Positions 45,443 through 56,286 of a stretch of DNA of 64,000 nt are shown here, piece after piece. How positions within the stretch are numbered: the first letter of the stretch is position 1; the number at the start of each line of letters is the position of its first letter. Where the stretch lies: assembly GCF_947179165.1 (NCBI RefSeq), contig NC_077245.1, positions 2,495,001-2,559,000 on the forward strand. Direction: 5' to 3'. The position numbers were made by a program, and so were the translations under genes. Under the pieces are notes generated by a model that saw only the letters and a program-made list of their open reading frames with translations, was not told the DNA's origin and made no database searches. Source of the DNA: Solanum dulcamara (Eukaryota > Streptophyta > Magnoliopsida > Solanales > Solanaceae).

Positions 45443-48400
45443 ATGAGTTTTAGAGAAGAGAATAATGAAGGAGATCTGAAAAAGCCATTTTTGCATACTG
45501 GAAGTTGGTATCGTATGGGTTCAAGACAGTCCAGTATGATGGGTTCTTCCCAAGTTATTCGTGATAGTTCTATCTCTGTTCTTGCTTGTGTTCTCATAGT
45601 TGCTTTGGGACCAATCCAGTTTGGTTTCACTGTAATTTCCCATTTCTATTTTCTTATTCAAGTTCTTTGCTTTGTTTCTCTGTATATGTCTGTTTACCTT
45701 CCTAATATCATGTTCGAAACTTCAAGTTTGATGAGAATGGATAGTTTTTTTTTGAATAAAAATGAAGTCTTTAGCTTCTTTTATTGTGGTAAAGGATTCA
45801 CAATTGGGGTTGATGAGAAAAGATAGTTTTTTTTTTAATAAAGATGAAGTCTGTAGCTTCTTTTGCTGTGGTAAAGGATTCACAATTGGGGTTGATGAGA
45901 AAAGATAGTTTTTTTTTTTTGAATAAAGATGATGTCTTTAGCTTCTTTTGTTGTGGCAAAGGATTCACAATTGGGATTGATGAGAAAAGATAGTTTTTTG
46001 GAATAAAAATGAAGTCTTTAGCTTCTTTCGTTGTGGTAAAGGATTCACAATTGGGGTAAAAGGTTGCATATTTGTTGGGATTTACAATATGTTATGTCAA
46101 CAGATTCTTCTGTTTGCTTGTGCATGCGCTGTTGAAGATATAATTAAGTAAATAAGCATGTGCTCTCTCTATCGGTTTGAGTTTTCAGATGAGGAGGTCA
46201 GCAATTCAATATTGACTACATGCCTGTTTACCTTCCCAATATCCTATGAGAAACTCCAAGAGTTGATTTCTCGATCAATCAACTAATAGTTACAAAGTCA
46301 CTTTCTTTGTTGAAAAGAATTGGAATCAAGAAGAACGTTGACTTTCTGAGATAATAACTATTAGTTAAGTGATCATATGAGAAATGAACCCGAAACTTCA
46401 GATTTGGTGGAAGAGGATAAGTTAAGTTTGAATAAAATAGGCTGTAAGTTTGTGGTAAAGGGATCAAAATTGAAAAAATGGTAGCATCTTTATTGGGATT
46501 ACAGTTTTTTATGTCATTCTTGTAGCCTATTGTTGGGTGTTTGTCCTGACTTTTCTAGTATAATTCGATTTTTCTTTTCCTAAAAGGAAAACACAATGTC
46601 TTCATATTTGGCTAGTCCTTTTTTTTATAGGAAAAAGTTTATGACTCTATAAATAGAGGCTTATTCCTTCTAACTTGGTAACATTTACAATGTAGTCCTA
46701 AGGGGCTTTGAAAGTTTTGTGCGGGGGGGGGGGGGGGGGGGGGGGGGCTGTGAGACACAATTAATACGTTATCACTTGTGTGAACCTCTTTGTATTCCGA
46801 GTGAATTGTGTGAAGTTATTTCTCTCGATATTTTGTACTCTCATATTTATAGTGGACGAACCACATTAAATGCTTGTGTTTCTTTTGGTATATTTCTCGT
46901 TTGTCTTCTTACTCATGGTCTTTCGAGGTTTAATTTGCTAGCTTCCGTATGACACCTAATTATTTTTGATCCTAACACCTATGTTGCTGCAATGGATATT
47001 TGCACATGTATCTTTAATTGATCACGTGTTTGTTTTTGTTGCATTTGAAGTGTGGCTACACTTCGCCTACGCAAATTGCAATTACCAAAGATCTGAAGCT
47101 CACTGTTTCTGAGGTCTGCAAGAGCCATTCTTGATTTGTATATTAATTCAGTTTGTTTCAGAGCGATTGTTGACTAAAGATAATCTTTTCAGTTCTCTTT
47201 GTTTGGTTCTTTATCAAACGTGGGTGCTATGGTTGGTGCAATATCTAGTGGTCAAATTTCAGAGTACATTGGGCGAAAAGGGGTAAGATTATTGCATCAA
47301 AAATGATTCTTGTTTTTCATTTACCATATTTCCGTGTATTTCCCTGTATTGCTCAAGTGGATACTCAAGTCCTTTTTTTCCTATTGCAGTCTTTAATGAT
47401 AGCTGCTATACCTAATATGATTGGTTGGCTTGCCATCTCATTTGCCAAAGTAAGATATTATACTTGAAGTATATTATATGGTGCCTAGATAACTTACATA
47501 GACATGTATGTTCTTGTATCTCCCTTTCTTTGGCCTTACCAATATGTTTCAGGATCCGTCCTTTCTATACATGGGAAGATTGTTGGAAGGCTTTGGTGTG
47601 GGAATAATCTCATATGTGGTAATATTCAATTTCTTAAATCTTTTATGGTTACAGTTATTGGATACACCGACATTCTCAAAACTAAATGCTTTAGCTTTCT
47701 GCTTTTTGGTGTTTTTAGGTGCCTGTATATATTGCCGAGATAGCACCTCAAAATTTGAGAGGGGGTCTAGGGTCTGTTAACCAGGTTCGCTGAGTTCGTG
47801 ACGTATTTTTCTTTAAACCAAAGTTCTTACGCCTGCTAAATCAATCACATGCTATCATTTCTATTTTGTTGTAGCTCTCTGTTACAATTGGGATCATGTT
47901 GGCCTACTTACTGGGACTTTTTGTTAATTGGCGGGTGCTTGCTGTTCTTGGTAATGATCATTGCTCTTGAAAACTCTCGTCTACAATATACAGTTATGAA
48001 GTCATATTATCATTTTTTACTCTGGTGAATAACATTTAGTGCATATTAGTACCTCCTTGCATCCACCTGGAAGTCAGCCCCCCCTCTCCCCACCCGACCC
48101 AAAAAAAAAGTTAATTAAGTTGAAGTAATAGCTATTTCATTTTGTGCAGACTGAGAATAGTTATGGAGTTCTTGGCTGATATCAACTTCTTAAGCACTTT
48201 CCAGCTCCCTGATAGTTCTACTGAAGACTACTTGTATTCTGTTAGTTGAGCAGTATTTCTGTTTTAAAATGACAGTCCTTTTTTATCCTTAATGATGGTG
48301 GTGTTCGGGGCAGCTTGGGTGCACCTCGAATATTCAACCAAGTACCTGCTACCTCCGACCAGCTTGCAGATAACGCTGCCAACCAAGGCTTAGGAGATGG

Positions 48401-51400
48401 GACCGAATGACGTAGTGTTTCTTTTGCCTCTGTTTGGGATTGAACCTGAGACCTCATGGTTCTCCTCCTACTTCACTGACCACTAGGCCAAACCCTTGTG
48501 CTTCCAAAATGACAAGTCTTTGTTTGCATTTTAGTAAGGCAACACATTTTTAGTAGATGTAATTGAATCAACATATATTGATCCCACTTTCTTGCCTAGA
48601 TGGAGGAGCTAGGAGTTTCCTGCATCACCCCTGCTAGCCAGTTGGTGTCGGTAAAGAGGAAATATGTCATAGGCTAAATACCCGGAGGGATTTGATATGT
48701 CACTCCAAAGAATTTTTAATGGAAAATTATTATTTTTTTTGCTTTTGGAGGAGAGGATTATGTTTCTTCTTCTTCTTTTTGTGTAATCATCTCTAAAACA
48801 AAACAATTACCTAAAAGTTTCCCGATTGAACTTTGAATTAGCTGGCATATTGACCATGGCAGAGCTGCAGAGCCGAATGGAATTGTTCGATTGCACTTTA
48901 ACTAAATATTATTTCTCTTATAGGAGCATTGCCTTGCCTAGCACTGATACCTGGACTATTTTTCATCCCCGAATCTCCTCGGTGGTTGGTGAGCTCCATT
49001 ATATTTATGTTTTTTGGCGTAATTTCTTCGAGGTTTTGATTGCTTGTTGTCTCATTTGAGTTTCTATCTGAAACACAGGCCAAAATGGGATTAACAGAAG
49101 ATTTTGAAACTTCATTGCAAGTTCTTCGAGGGTTTGATGCTGACATTACCAATGAAGTACATGAAATTAAGGTAAATTGTTTTGAAAAAATGACCATATG
49201 AATCAGCCTTGTTGCTACACATGCAATTCCATATAAAACTTGTTGCTAAATTTGTATTTTAAAAGTGCAAGTTTTATTATAATTTATTTTTGTGTGTAGA
49301 GGTCAGTAGCATCATCAACAAACCGAAGAACAGCAATGCGTTTTGCGGATCTCAAACATAGAAGATATTGGTTTCCTCTCATGGTATTTTGACGTTTCAT
49401 GCTGTTATTGGAGTCTTTGTCCAATAATATTTTTGCCTCATGAGAACCCCTAAAACATAGTCTATGCCCGTGTTTTTCTCAATCTTTTAATCTTTCATTC
49501 TTTAGGTAGGAATTGGGCTACTTATCCTGCAACAGTTAGGAGGAATCAACGGTGTTATATTCTATTCCAGCAACATTTTCATATCCGCTGGTACGTAGAT
49601 AGCACTTAACAAGCAATTGTATTTGTATCTGTTAAATGATGGAAGTAGCTGTAGCATTTGTCTCCTAAAAAAGAATTGTCATGCTTAGTGTGTGGTGTAG
49701 CATCTACCTCTTTGTTATGATCCACTGCTGGCAAAGCAGAATTGCACTATAATATTTTTGCCTCATGAGAACCCCTGAAACAAACTAATTGAATAAGATT
49801 GATATTTTTCTCGCATTCAGCGAGTTATTTAAATGGCATAATACATAAAGAAACGCAAGTATGCATTTCAACTTTGAGAGTGTACATCTAGACACCTCAA
49901 CTTGGTCTCACCTGACAACTAAACACTCCCAACTTGTCCTCACTGTCTCGTGTGCACCCGATGCTGACGTTGCACATAAATATTTGGAGGTGTCTAGATG
50001 ATCATTTTTTAAGTTGGAGTGTTCAACTGACAAAGTGGAGACGAGTTGAGATGTCTAAATGTGCATACTCAAAGTTGAAGTGTTTAGTTTTCAGTTGAGA
50101 CTAAGTTAAAGTGTCTATCTATGTATTATGTCTATTTAAATCTCCAATGATCTACTTTCTTCGTGTAATATAATTCTCTCTAATTTAGTCATCTAAACTT
50201 CACAGGTATTTCTTCAAGTAATGCTGCAACTTTTGGTGTCGGTGCTATCCAGGTCCAGCTTTTGCTATTTTAGTTTCTCTTCTTTAATTTCAAATTTTGC
50301 ATTTTATTTAGAAAGGAAGGGAAAAAGTTTCTATTTCTGTGTAGCACTTGCTTGCATTACTTTTGTTCAGTCAAATTTCTTCGATGTCTCTCATAGTTAG
50401 CAACTGAAAAGAAAGGCCCTTTCCAATGTGTAGGTTGTTGCAACTGCAGTTTCTACATGGCTGGTGGATAAAACTGGACGTAGAATTTTATTAATTGTAA
50501 GTTCTAAGAAAGTCATAACTTAAATGTGTATTTTTCTAACTTTTGAGCCAACTTATGAGGCAAATGCTCTTTTGTAGGTCTCCTCTGCTGGAATGGCTGT
50601 TAGTCTCCTAATTGTCGCCGTTTCGTTCTATCTAAAGGTAGTTTAGTGGAAGAAGTTGCTTTCGCATGGAGGATTTAGACTTGAACTGCACTTGTCATCT
50701 TTTCTCATCATTTCTTCTTTTATATATGATCAGGGTTATGTATCTGAGGACTCTACCCTCTATGGTATATTGGGAATAGTATCAGTAGTTGGGGTTGTGG
50801 TATGTACCCTTCTCGATGCGGACAATCGTTATCCCTTGAAGATGCATGCTTAAAGTAACATATATTCATTTTTCTGACCAACTTCTCATTTCAGTTCATG
50901 ATTATTTCATTCTCGCTCGGAATGGGCCCAATTCCCTGGCTTATCATGTCTGAGGTACTTACTTTTCCATTTATCATGTATACTTTTCAGCTTGCTCTTG
51001 AATTCTCTTGGTACCTGTTTTTGACAATTTCTGAGCAATTGGAGTTGGTCCAATTATCAGATACTGTTGACTGAGATTGCCTGCTGATTGAATAGCAGCT
51101 ACTGCTTGACTCTTAGTAGTGCTAAATTGTATATTGTGCACTAAGCTACTTCGCTATGAATGTGGTCATCGACCCTAAGTTGTATGTTGCACTTTAAGCT
51201 GGTTAATCGGTTCGGTCATAGATTATTTTCCATCTATCTATTGATTAGTCTCTTAGATCCCATTCGTGAATATAGACATGCTACACGTCTCATTTATCTG
51301 GAATGACACGGGCAACTGTTGATGAAATTTTTTGTGCTTGCTTTACGTTATTAAGAATTTTTTTGAACTTATTACGTGCATTGGGTATTGTAGATTCTTC

Positions 51401-51903
51401 CAATCAAGATCAAAGGCCTCGCTGGAAGTACTGCAACATTAGCCAACTGGTTATTCTCGTGGGTAATAACAGTGACTGCACCGTTGCTTATGGCTTGGAG
51501 CAGTGGAGGTATCTTTCTCTCTCACTTACACCACATGTATAGACATTTTGGTTCCCATAACATAAGATTCCCTCACTATGTGCACCTGTGGCTGAGCCAG
51601 AATTTTAGAGTCAATATAAAGAAGTGAAACATGAAAAAGCCAGGGGGCTTCGTCAATTGGCACCCCTCGGACAAAAGGTGGCTCTGCCACTGATGTACAC
51701 ACCATAAACATGTTGCTTAAAAGTTTCGGCATTTCATACGTGTAGCTTCTTAGACCTGAACTGACTTAACGTCTGCACATCTTTTACCAGGAACCTTCAC
51801 TATTTACATGGTTATGTGTGCTTTCACCGTGGCGTTCGTGGCAATTTGGGTACCGGAGACGAAAGGGAGAACTTTGGAGGAAATTCAATTTTCCTTCAGA
51901 TGA
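45443..51903 (+). CDS. ERD6-like monosaccharide/H+ symporter (MFS sugar transporter)
   Basis: Eighteen exons: 45443-45631, 47051-47113, 47193-47282, 47390-47449, 47553-47618, 47719-47784, 47875-47950, 48924-48988, 49079-49171, 49300-49383, 49506-49590, 50206-50252, 50434-50496, 50578-50637, 50734-50799, 50895-50954, 51394-51508, 51791-51903; 1,461 nt, 486 residues, in frame throughout. Motifs: N-terminal 'EGDLKKPFL' and '[27 protein letters not shown]' region (TM1), '[11 protein letters not shown]' (loop 2-3), '[13 protein letters not shown]', '[15 protein letters not shown]', 'PESPRWL' (219-225), '[18 protein letters not shown]' (TM7), 'DKTGRRILL', '[13 protein letters not shown]', and '[12 protein letters not shown]' near the C-terminus. 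About 12 membrane helices are expected. Arabidopsis ERDL6 exports glucose from the vacuole; tonoplast location here is inferred. All introns are GT..AG. Confidence 0.93.
45729..46061 (+). repeat. Four-copy tandem repeat, ~80-85 bp unit
   Basis: Units start around 'aataaa(a/g)atgaagtctttagcttc' at ~45764, 45846, 45931 and 46011 and contain 'ggattcacaattggg'. A short T run of variable length marks each junction. In intron 1 of the ERD6-like gene. Confidence 0.85.
46531..46977 (+). mobile_element. Solo LTR with CCTAT target duplication
   Basis: 447 bp from TGTTGGG to CCTAACA, flanked by the perfect 5-bp repeat CCTAT (46526-46530 and 46978-46982). A TATA box (ctataaatag) lies near 46649. It carries an internal 25-G run. 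In intron 1 of the ERD6-like gene, same strand. Confidence 0.78.
46723..46747 (+). repeat. Poly(G) tract, 25 nt
   Basis: Uninterrupted 25 G inside the solo LTR; length may be an assembly estimate. Confidence 0.85.
48281..48505 (-). mobile_element. SolS-like SINE with target-site duplication
   Basis: On the minus strand it starts near 'TTGGCCTAGTGGTCAGTGAAG' (A-box region) and carries the B box 'GGTCTCAGGTTCAATCCC', so it is tRNA-derived. Flanks aaaatgacagtcctt (48266-48280) and aaaatgacaagtctt (48506-48520) are a slightly diverged ~15-bp target duplication. In intron 7 of the ERD6-like gene, antisense to it. This is the best-preserved of three related SINEs in the window. Confidence 0.85.
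49835..50132. mobile_element. Mutator-type MITE, 298 bp, 9-bp target duplication
   Basis: Ends GGCATAATACATA and, reversed, GACATAATACATA, with further inverted similarity inward. Perfect 9-bp flanking repeat tatttaaat (49826-49834, 50133-50141). No coding capacity. In intron 11 of the ERD6-like gene. Confidence 0.85.
51586..51692. mobile_element. Small hAT-type MITE, 107 bp
   Basis: Ends CTGTGGCTGAGCCAG and, reversed, CAGTGGCAGAGCCAC; flanks atgtgcac (51578-51585) and atgtacac (51693-51700) differ at one base. In intron 17 of the ERD6-like gene. Related by its ends to 14581-14770. Confidence 0.65.
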
Positions 51904-54502
51904 AGAATCTTTTTTCTATTCCACTGTTCTTTGTACTCCCTTGTTCTTTTTGTCACAAACTCAATTTCCCTTGTGCAAAAGTTTCAATTTGTCACATATA
52001 TAGGGAAGAGTTAGTTGCACATGCTGCTTCAGAGTGTGTAAATTTCATCTTTGATCTTGCCACATACTGAAATTTACTGTGATTTTTTATTTATTTTTTT
52101 GTATATTAGAAGGGTGATTATATCATTCAATTTTAAATAATGTGCTAAAGGGTAAAAATGTAATCTTTAATTCAGGTGTCTGTGTAATCTTTGTTTCTGA
52201 TTAACCTATGTCATTGTTTTATTTACCGTTAAACCTCTTTATAATGATGTGTTTGTTTAGATATATTTTGGTTATATTGAACATATAATATAACATGAAA
52301 TCGATTAAGAAAAACTTGATCGTTATATGATAAAAAGTGGAAAGAATATAGAGGAATTTTAATATAGTTTGCAAATATACTTTATAACTCTTTGGTCCCT
52401 GTGCATGGCGTTTACAAGTTTTAAAATAAGTGTCATTTTAATTTTTTTTCCACATTCATTAGAAAAAAAATATTACGTACAAAATAGTATAGTTGGAAAC
52501 AATTATTAATATTTTTTTTTTTGAAAGGTAGAGGGCACAGTCTCATTATGAGTGACACCATAATTATTTAGGGGCCCAGAACACTTCTTTTCTTTGTCCT
52601 GTTTATTGCATTTTCAAGCATCTTTTGAAAAATTTAACAGTATAACATGTGGATTTCAGTAATTTGTCGCACATATTTAATTCACGAAAGAAGTATGTTC
52701 AACACTACGTAAATGTATATTGTAAAATAAGATGCATTTTCTGTGTATAAAATAAATTATATTGACGGTTTATATAATTTAAACTCTTTTTTTAATTATA
52801 AATTTTTAATTCAGGAGTTTTTAAAGTTTGGCTGCAGTTCACCAAGTCGTTTGCATGATGATAATATTCAAAATCCCTTGGCACAGTGTTGTCAGAATCT
52901 AAGATTAGGTAATGAAAAATAAAAGCTTTCCTTTGTTGACCTTTTTTGTCTGCTGTATTTTAAAATTTATCATTCTTGATTCATTAAGCACTCAATCAAT
53001 TTACTGTATCAGCACAATTATTTATTCCAATCATTTGAACGATTTAACTAAATAAACTAATCTTTAATTTTTGGTTTTAGAAATCAAACTTCGCAGGGCA
53101 CAAGTTGGCGCATGACATAATTTGTTAATATTCTTGCCAGAATTGAAAAACCAAAACATTTAACTGAGAATTTTTTCTTTACTTTTTTTTTGAGGATCAA
53201 ATTTGATCCTGGAATAATGCCTGGACAGAGAAACACCACCATAAATTTTTTGTCCTTTTAGGAAACAGAAAGCCAATTTTGGGCCTTTCACATTCTTCTA
53301 TAACATCAGCCACAGAAATTAAAGGAGGGTAGGTTAAGAGTTACTCATGCTATTCTATTGTATTCTATTCGTTGAAGTGGGTGAAAATAACAGGAGAAGA
53401 AAGAATTATGTAATTTCTTTTGTTTTGATTGAGGAGTGCATAAACTTGCAATTTCCTCAAGTTAAAAACAAATACAAGTTTTCGTAATGCTAATGATACA
53501 TATATAAATCAATTGCACTAACCCAGAAACTTCTCGGGAAATAACATAGAAGGTTCCTTCACGCAAAGAAACTTGGATGAATCAACTTGTGTCTGTTGCT
53601 GCTGCCTCATTAAGCAAGGAATCTCAATTTTACAACAATGGTTACAATCCATCCACACATTACACAGGCATCCCCCGCCTAGTGCATTTCATAGTCGAAT
53701 CTTTCCACATGCAGATTTGAAACATCATCTTTGCAGCCAAATGAGGTTCTCCCTGCCCAACTATACTGGACAACAAATGAACATCAAGCAAGCCTAGATG
53801 CGAGGTCCAAAATTAAACGAACAAAAAGGTGAAGAAAACATCTCACGTTAAATGTAACTGTTATTTGCACATCTTTCAAAGTACAGACAGTCCTAAATAC
53901 GCAGTCACTGGCAGTCCAAATACAGACTATCTCCCTTAATTACACCAGAGCAGGTTGACAGTATTACTAACACAATTTCCAGAACCAGGCAATACTGAGA
54001 AATCGTTAGCACTTCATTGTCATGTTAATGACAAACCTTATGTCTCACCTAAGGCCAACAAAAGATAAAAAGGACTCTCTCTTAGGACTTACTAGACTGA
54101 ACTCTTGAGGATGATCAAGTATACAAAATAGATATAAACAAATAGAAATTGATGGACATGCCATTTATGGAATTTGGCTGCCAGTGAGAAATAACAGAGG
54201 TCCATTAGTAACTTGAATCCACTACTCATAAATTCAGTGTGAACAGATGTTTATCGGGAAGATAACTACAATTAAAATAGAAATTGCTACATATATGAAG
54301 TCATAGGAGTAATAGATTGAAATGGTACAGCACAAATTAGCATAAGGCCCTAAACCAAGAAAAGGAAAAAAGATACTTGATTCATGAATAGAAAAGAGAA
54401 AAGGAAAAAAAATGGAAGCAGAGCATCACTCAGCTTAAGAGGCCGTTGGACACTGAAGCAGCTACAGATAACATTGGACTTGCCTAATCATGATTTCCAA
54501 GA
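51904..54502. other. ERD6-like 3' UTR, spacer and KCS 3' flank
   Basis: Two convergent genes end here. No further gene supported; the 74-codon frame at 53573-53797 is not convincing. Confidence 0.4.
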
Positions 54503-54521
54503 TGTTATGATACTACTTTTC

Positions 54522-54578
54522 AGGCCCTTACCCGGATCCCGCGCATAGCAGCAGCTTCAGTGCACCGGGCTGCCATTT
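54522..54578 (+). mobile_element. 5'-truncated Au-type SINE at the KCS stop codon
   Basis: The plus strand carries 'cccttacccggatcccgcgc' and ends 'gtgcaccgggctgccattttt', the 3' end and T tail of Au-like SINEs. It is flanked by ttatgatactactttt(a)cag copies at about 54503-54521 and 54579-54598. The right copy is the last codons plus stop of the KCS gene, so the target duplication contains coding sequence. Confidence 0.75.
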
Positions 54579-56144
54579 TTATGATACTACTTTTACAGGA
54601 TACCTATCGATACAATCCCCCCAAGGATCATTGGAAGAAGGCTTTACATTTCGTAGTGCCTGCCAAACAGCACTGTTACATTTAAAACCGCTTCCAAATG
54701 CAATCTGCCAAACTTTGTTACCTTTCCTCATTCTTCCTTTGGCCTCTATATACGCCAGTTCATACCAGATGGAGCTGGATGAAGTATTTCCAAAGCGATG
54801 CAGTGTCATTCGAGATGCCTCAACGTGAACCTGTGTCAGCTGTAAATTCTTCTCCAGCTCGTCAATAACAGCCCTTCCACCAGCGTGTATGCAGAAATGA
54901 TCAAAGGCCAACTTGAAATCTGGAATATAAGGCTTCATATGCTTATTGAATATTTTCTTAATTATCAGAGTACCAAAGAACAGAAGTTGCTCGCTGATGG
55001 GTAGAACAAGAGGACCCAAGGTAGTGATATTCGTCTTAAGCGCTCCACCAGCGATTGCCATGAGATCTTTTGACAAAGAGACCCCAGTTTTTCCAGCATC
55101 ATCTTGTTCTTGGTAAACACAACGAAATGCCTTATCATCAGCCCCGCGATGCGTCCTAACAACATGAACAAGCTTATATTTCGCCCTTCTTCTATCCACG
55201 GACTTGTTAGACAGCAAAACAGCAGAACCCCCGACTCTAAACAAACAATTTGGTATCAGCATGGACTTCTTATTCCCAAAATACCAATTCTGAGTAATAT
55301 TCTCAGTACTAACAACAACGGCATAGGTATTTCTGTGCACTTGCAACATGTCCTTAGCAAGATCAACCGCTATTACACCAGCACTACAACCCATACCTCC
55401 CAGGTTAAAACTCCTTATATTACCTCTCAACTTATACTTGTTCACAATCATAGCTGAAAGCGATGGAGTCGGATTGAACAAACTACAATTCACAACAAGA
55501 ACACCTATTTTCTTAGGTTTCACAGATGTATTAGCAAACAATTTGTCCAGGGCACCAAACATGACTTGCTCAGCCTCTTCCCTCGCAGCCTCCATAGAAG
55601 GCTGCGGGGGAAGCTGATGCATAGCTTCAGGGACATAAGTATCATCCCCGAGGCCAGAACGTTCCAGAATCTTCCTCTGAAACTCAAGCGAAGACTCATC
55701 AAAATCACCTGTGAGCCGCGAATGCTGCATGAACCGTTCATACGGAGCCTTGAGATGCTCAGGAGCTTTATAACAAGAGTAATCAACCAAATAAACCGGC
55801 CTCGGCCGAGTCATGATGTAAACCGTGGATCCGAAAACCAAAACGGCGGAACAAATAATAACAGAGACTAGATTATACTTCAAGTGTTGCCATAACTGAC
55901 GAATATCATCAGGATTCATTTGTGAAACTTCAATTAAAATCACAGCCATCACAGGAATCAAACATAGAGTCAACAAATGAGAGATCAAGTAATGGTAACC
56001 TAGTTTAACGTACTTCAAGTTTACACTCTGAAGGAAATCCGGTAACCTCCGACTCTGCTGGATCTGAACTCCGACTGTCTCATCACCACCACCACCGCCG
56101 CCGCCGTTCACGGTGTTGACTTGAGTGCCGGCGGCTCCGTCCAT
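54579..56144 (-). CDS. 3-ketoacyl-CoA synthase (KCS, FAE1-type condensing enzyme)
   Basis: Intronless, 521 residues. Start chosen at 56144 ('MDGAAGTQ'), because the 24 codons upstream are unlike the family and Arabidopsis KCS4 begins 'MDGAG'. Two N-terminal membrane segments (~50-72, ~90-112) anchor it in the ER. The FAE1/CUT1 condensing domain follows, with the catalytic triad visible: Cys253 in '[17 protein letters not shown]', His420 in '[19 protein letters not shown]', Asn453 in '[12 protein letters not shown]'. KCS enzymes condense malonyl-CoA with long-chain acyl-CoA, the first step of very-long-chain fatty acid elongation for waxes, suberin and sphingolipids. It is closest in memory to Arabidopsis KCS4/KCS9-type proteins. 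Product chain length is not readable from sequence. A glycine-rich run (GGGGGGG) near residue 14-20 is low complexity. Confidence 0.95.
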   Translation of the reverse strand: MDGAAGTQVNTVNGGGGGGGDETVGVQIQQSRRLPDFLQSVNLKYVKLGYHYLISHLLTLCLIPVMAVILIEVSQMNPDDIRQLWQHLKYNLVSVIICSAVLVFGSTVYIMTRPRPVYLVDYSCYKAPEHLKAPYERFMQHSRLTGDFDESSLEFQRKILERSGLGDDTYVPEAMHQLPPQPSMEAAREEAEQVMFGALDKLFANTSVKPKKIGVLVVNCSLFNPTPSLSAMIVNKYKLRGNIRSFNLGGMGCSAGVIAVDLAKDMLQVHRNTYAVVVSTENITQNWYFGNKKSMLIPNCLFRVGGSAVLLSNKSVDRRRAKYKLVHVVRTHRGADDKAFRCVYQEQDDAGKTGVSLSKDLMAIAGGALKTNITTLGPLVLPISEQLLFFGTLIIKKIFNKHMKPYIPDFKLAFDHFCIHAGGRAVIDELEKNLQLTQVHVEASRMTLHRFGNTSSSSIWYELAYIEAKGRMRKGNKVWQIAFGSGFKCNSAVWQALRNVKPSSNDPWGDCIDRYPVKVVS

Positions 56145-56278
56145 GGCGGCGGTGAAAGAGAGAGAGGATAAATTGGGGAAGACTTCTCTCACTCTTCTTC
56201 TTCTCTCTACTACCACTGAAGCTGACTTTTTGGAAATTGCAATTTGCAGAAAGATTCCATTATACGTAAAAACGCTGT

Positions 56279-56286
56279 GCTTTTAT
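56279..56286 (-). promoter_or_regulatory. TATA box of the KCS gene
   Basis: TATAAAAG on the minus strand, about 135 bp upstream of the chosen ATG. Confidence 0.5.

Noticed and set aside
46719..46952. 77-codon frame starting in poly(G)
   Set aside because: Gly run comes from the G tract; the rest is LTR sequence.
53573..53797. Cys/His-rich 74-codon frame
   Set aside because: The Cys cluster is a single short stretch with no peptide-family pattern, no TATA box and no homology I recognise.
54631..55871. Plus-strand frames opposite the KCS gene
   Set aside because: Antisense shadows of a complete, motif-perfect KCS.
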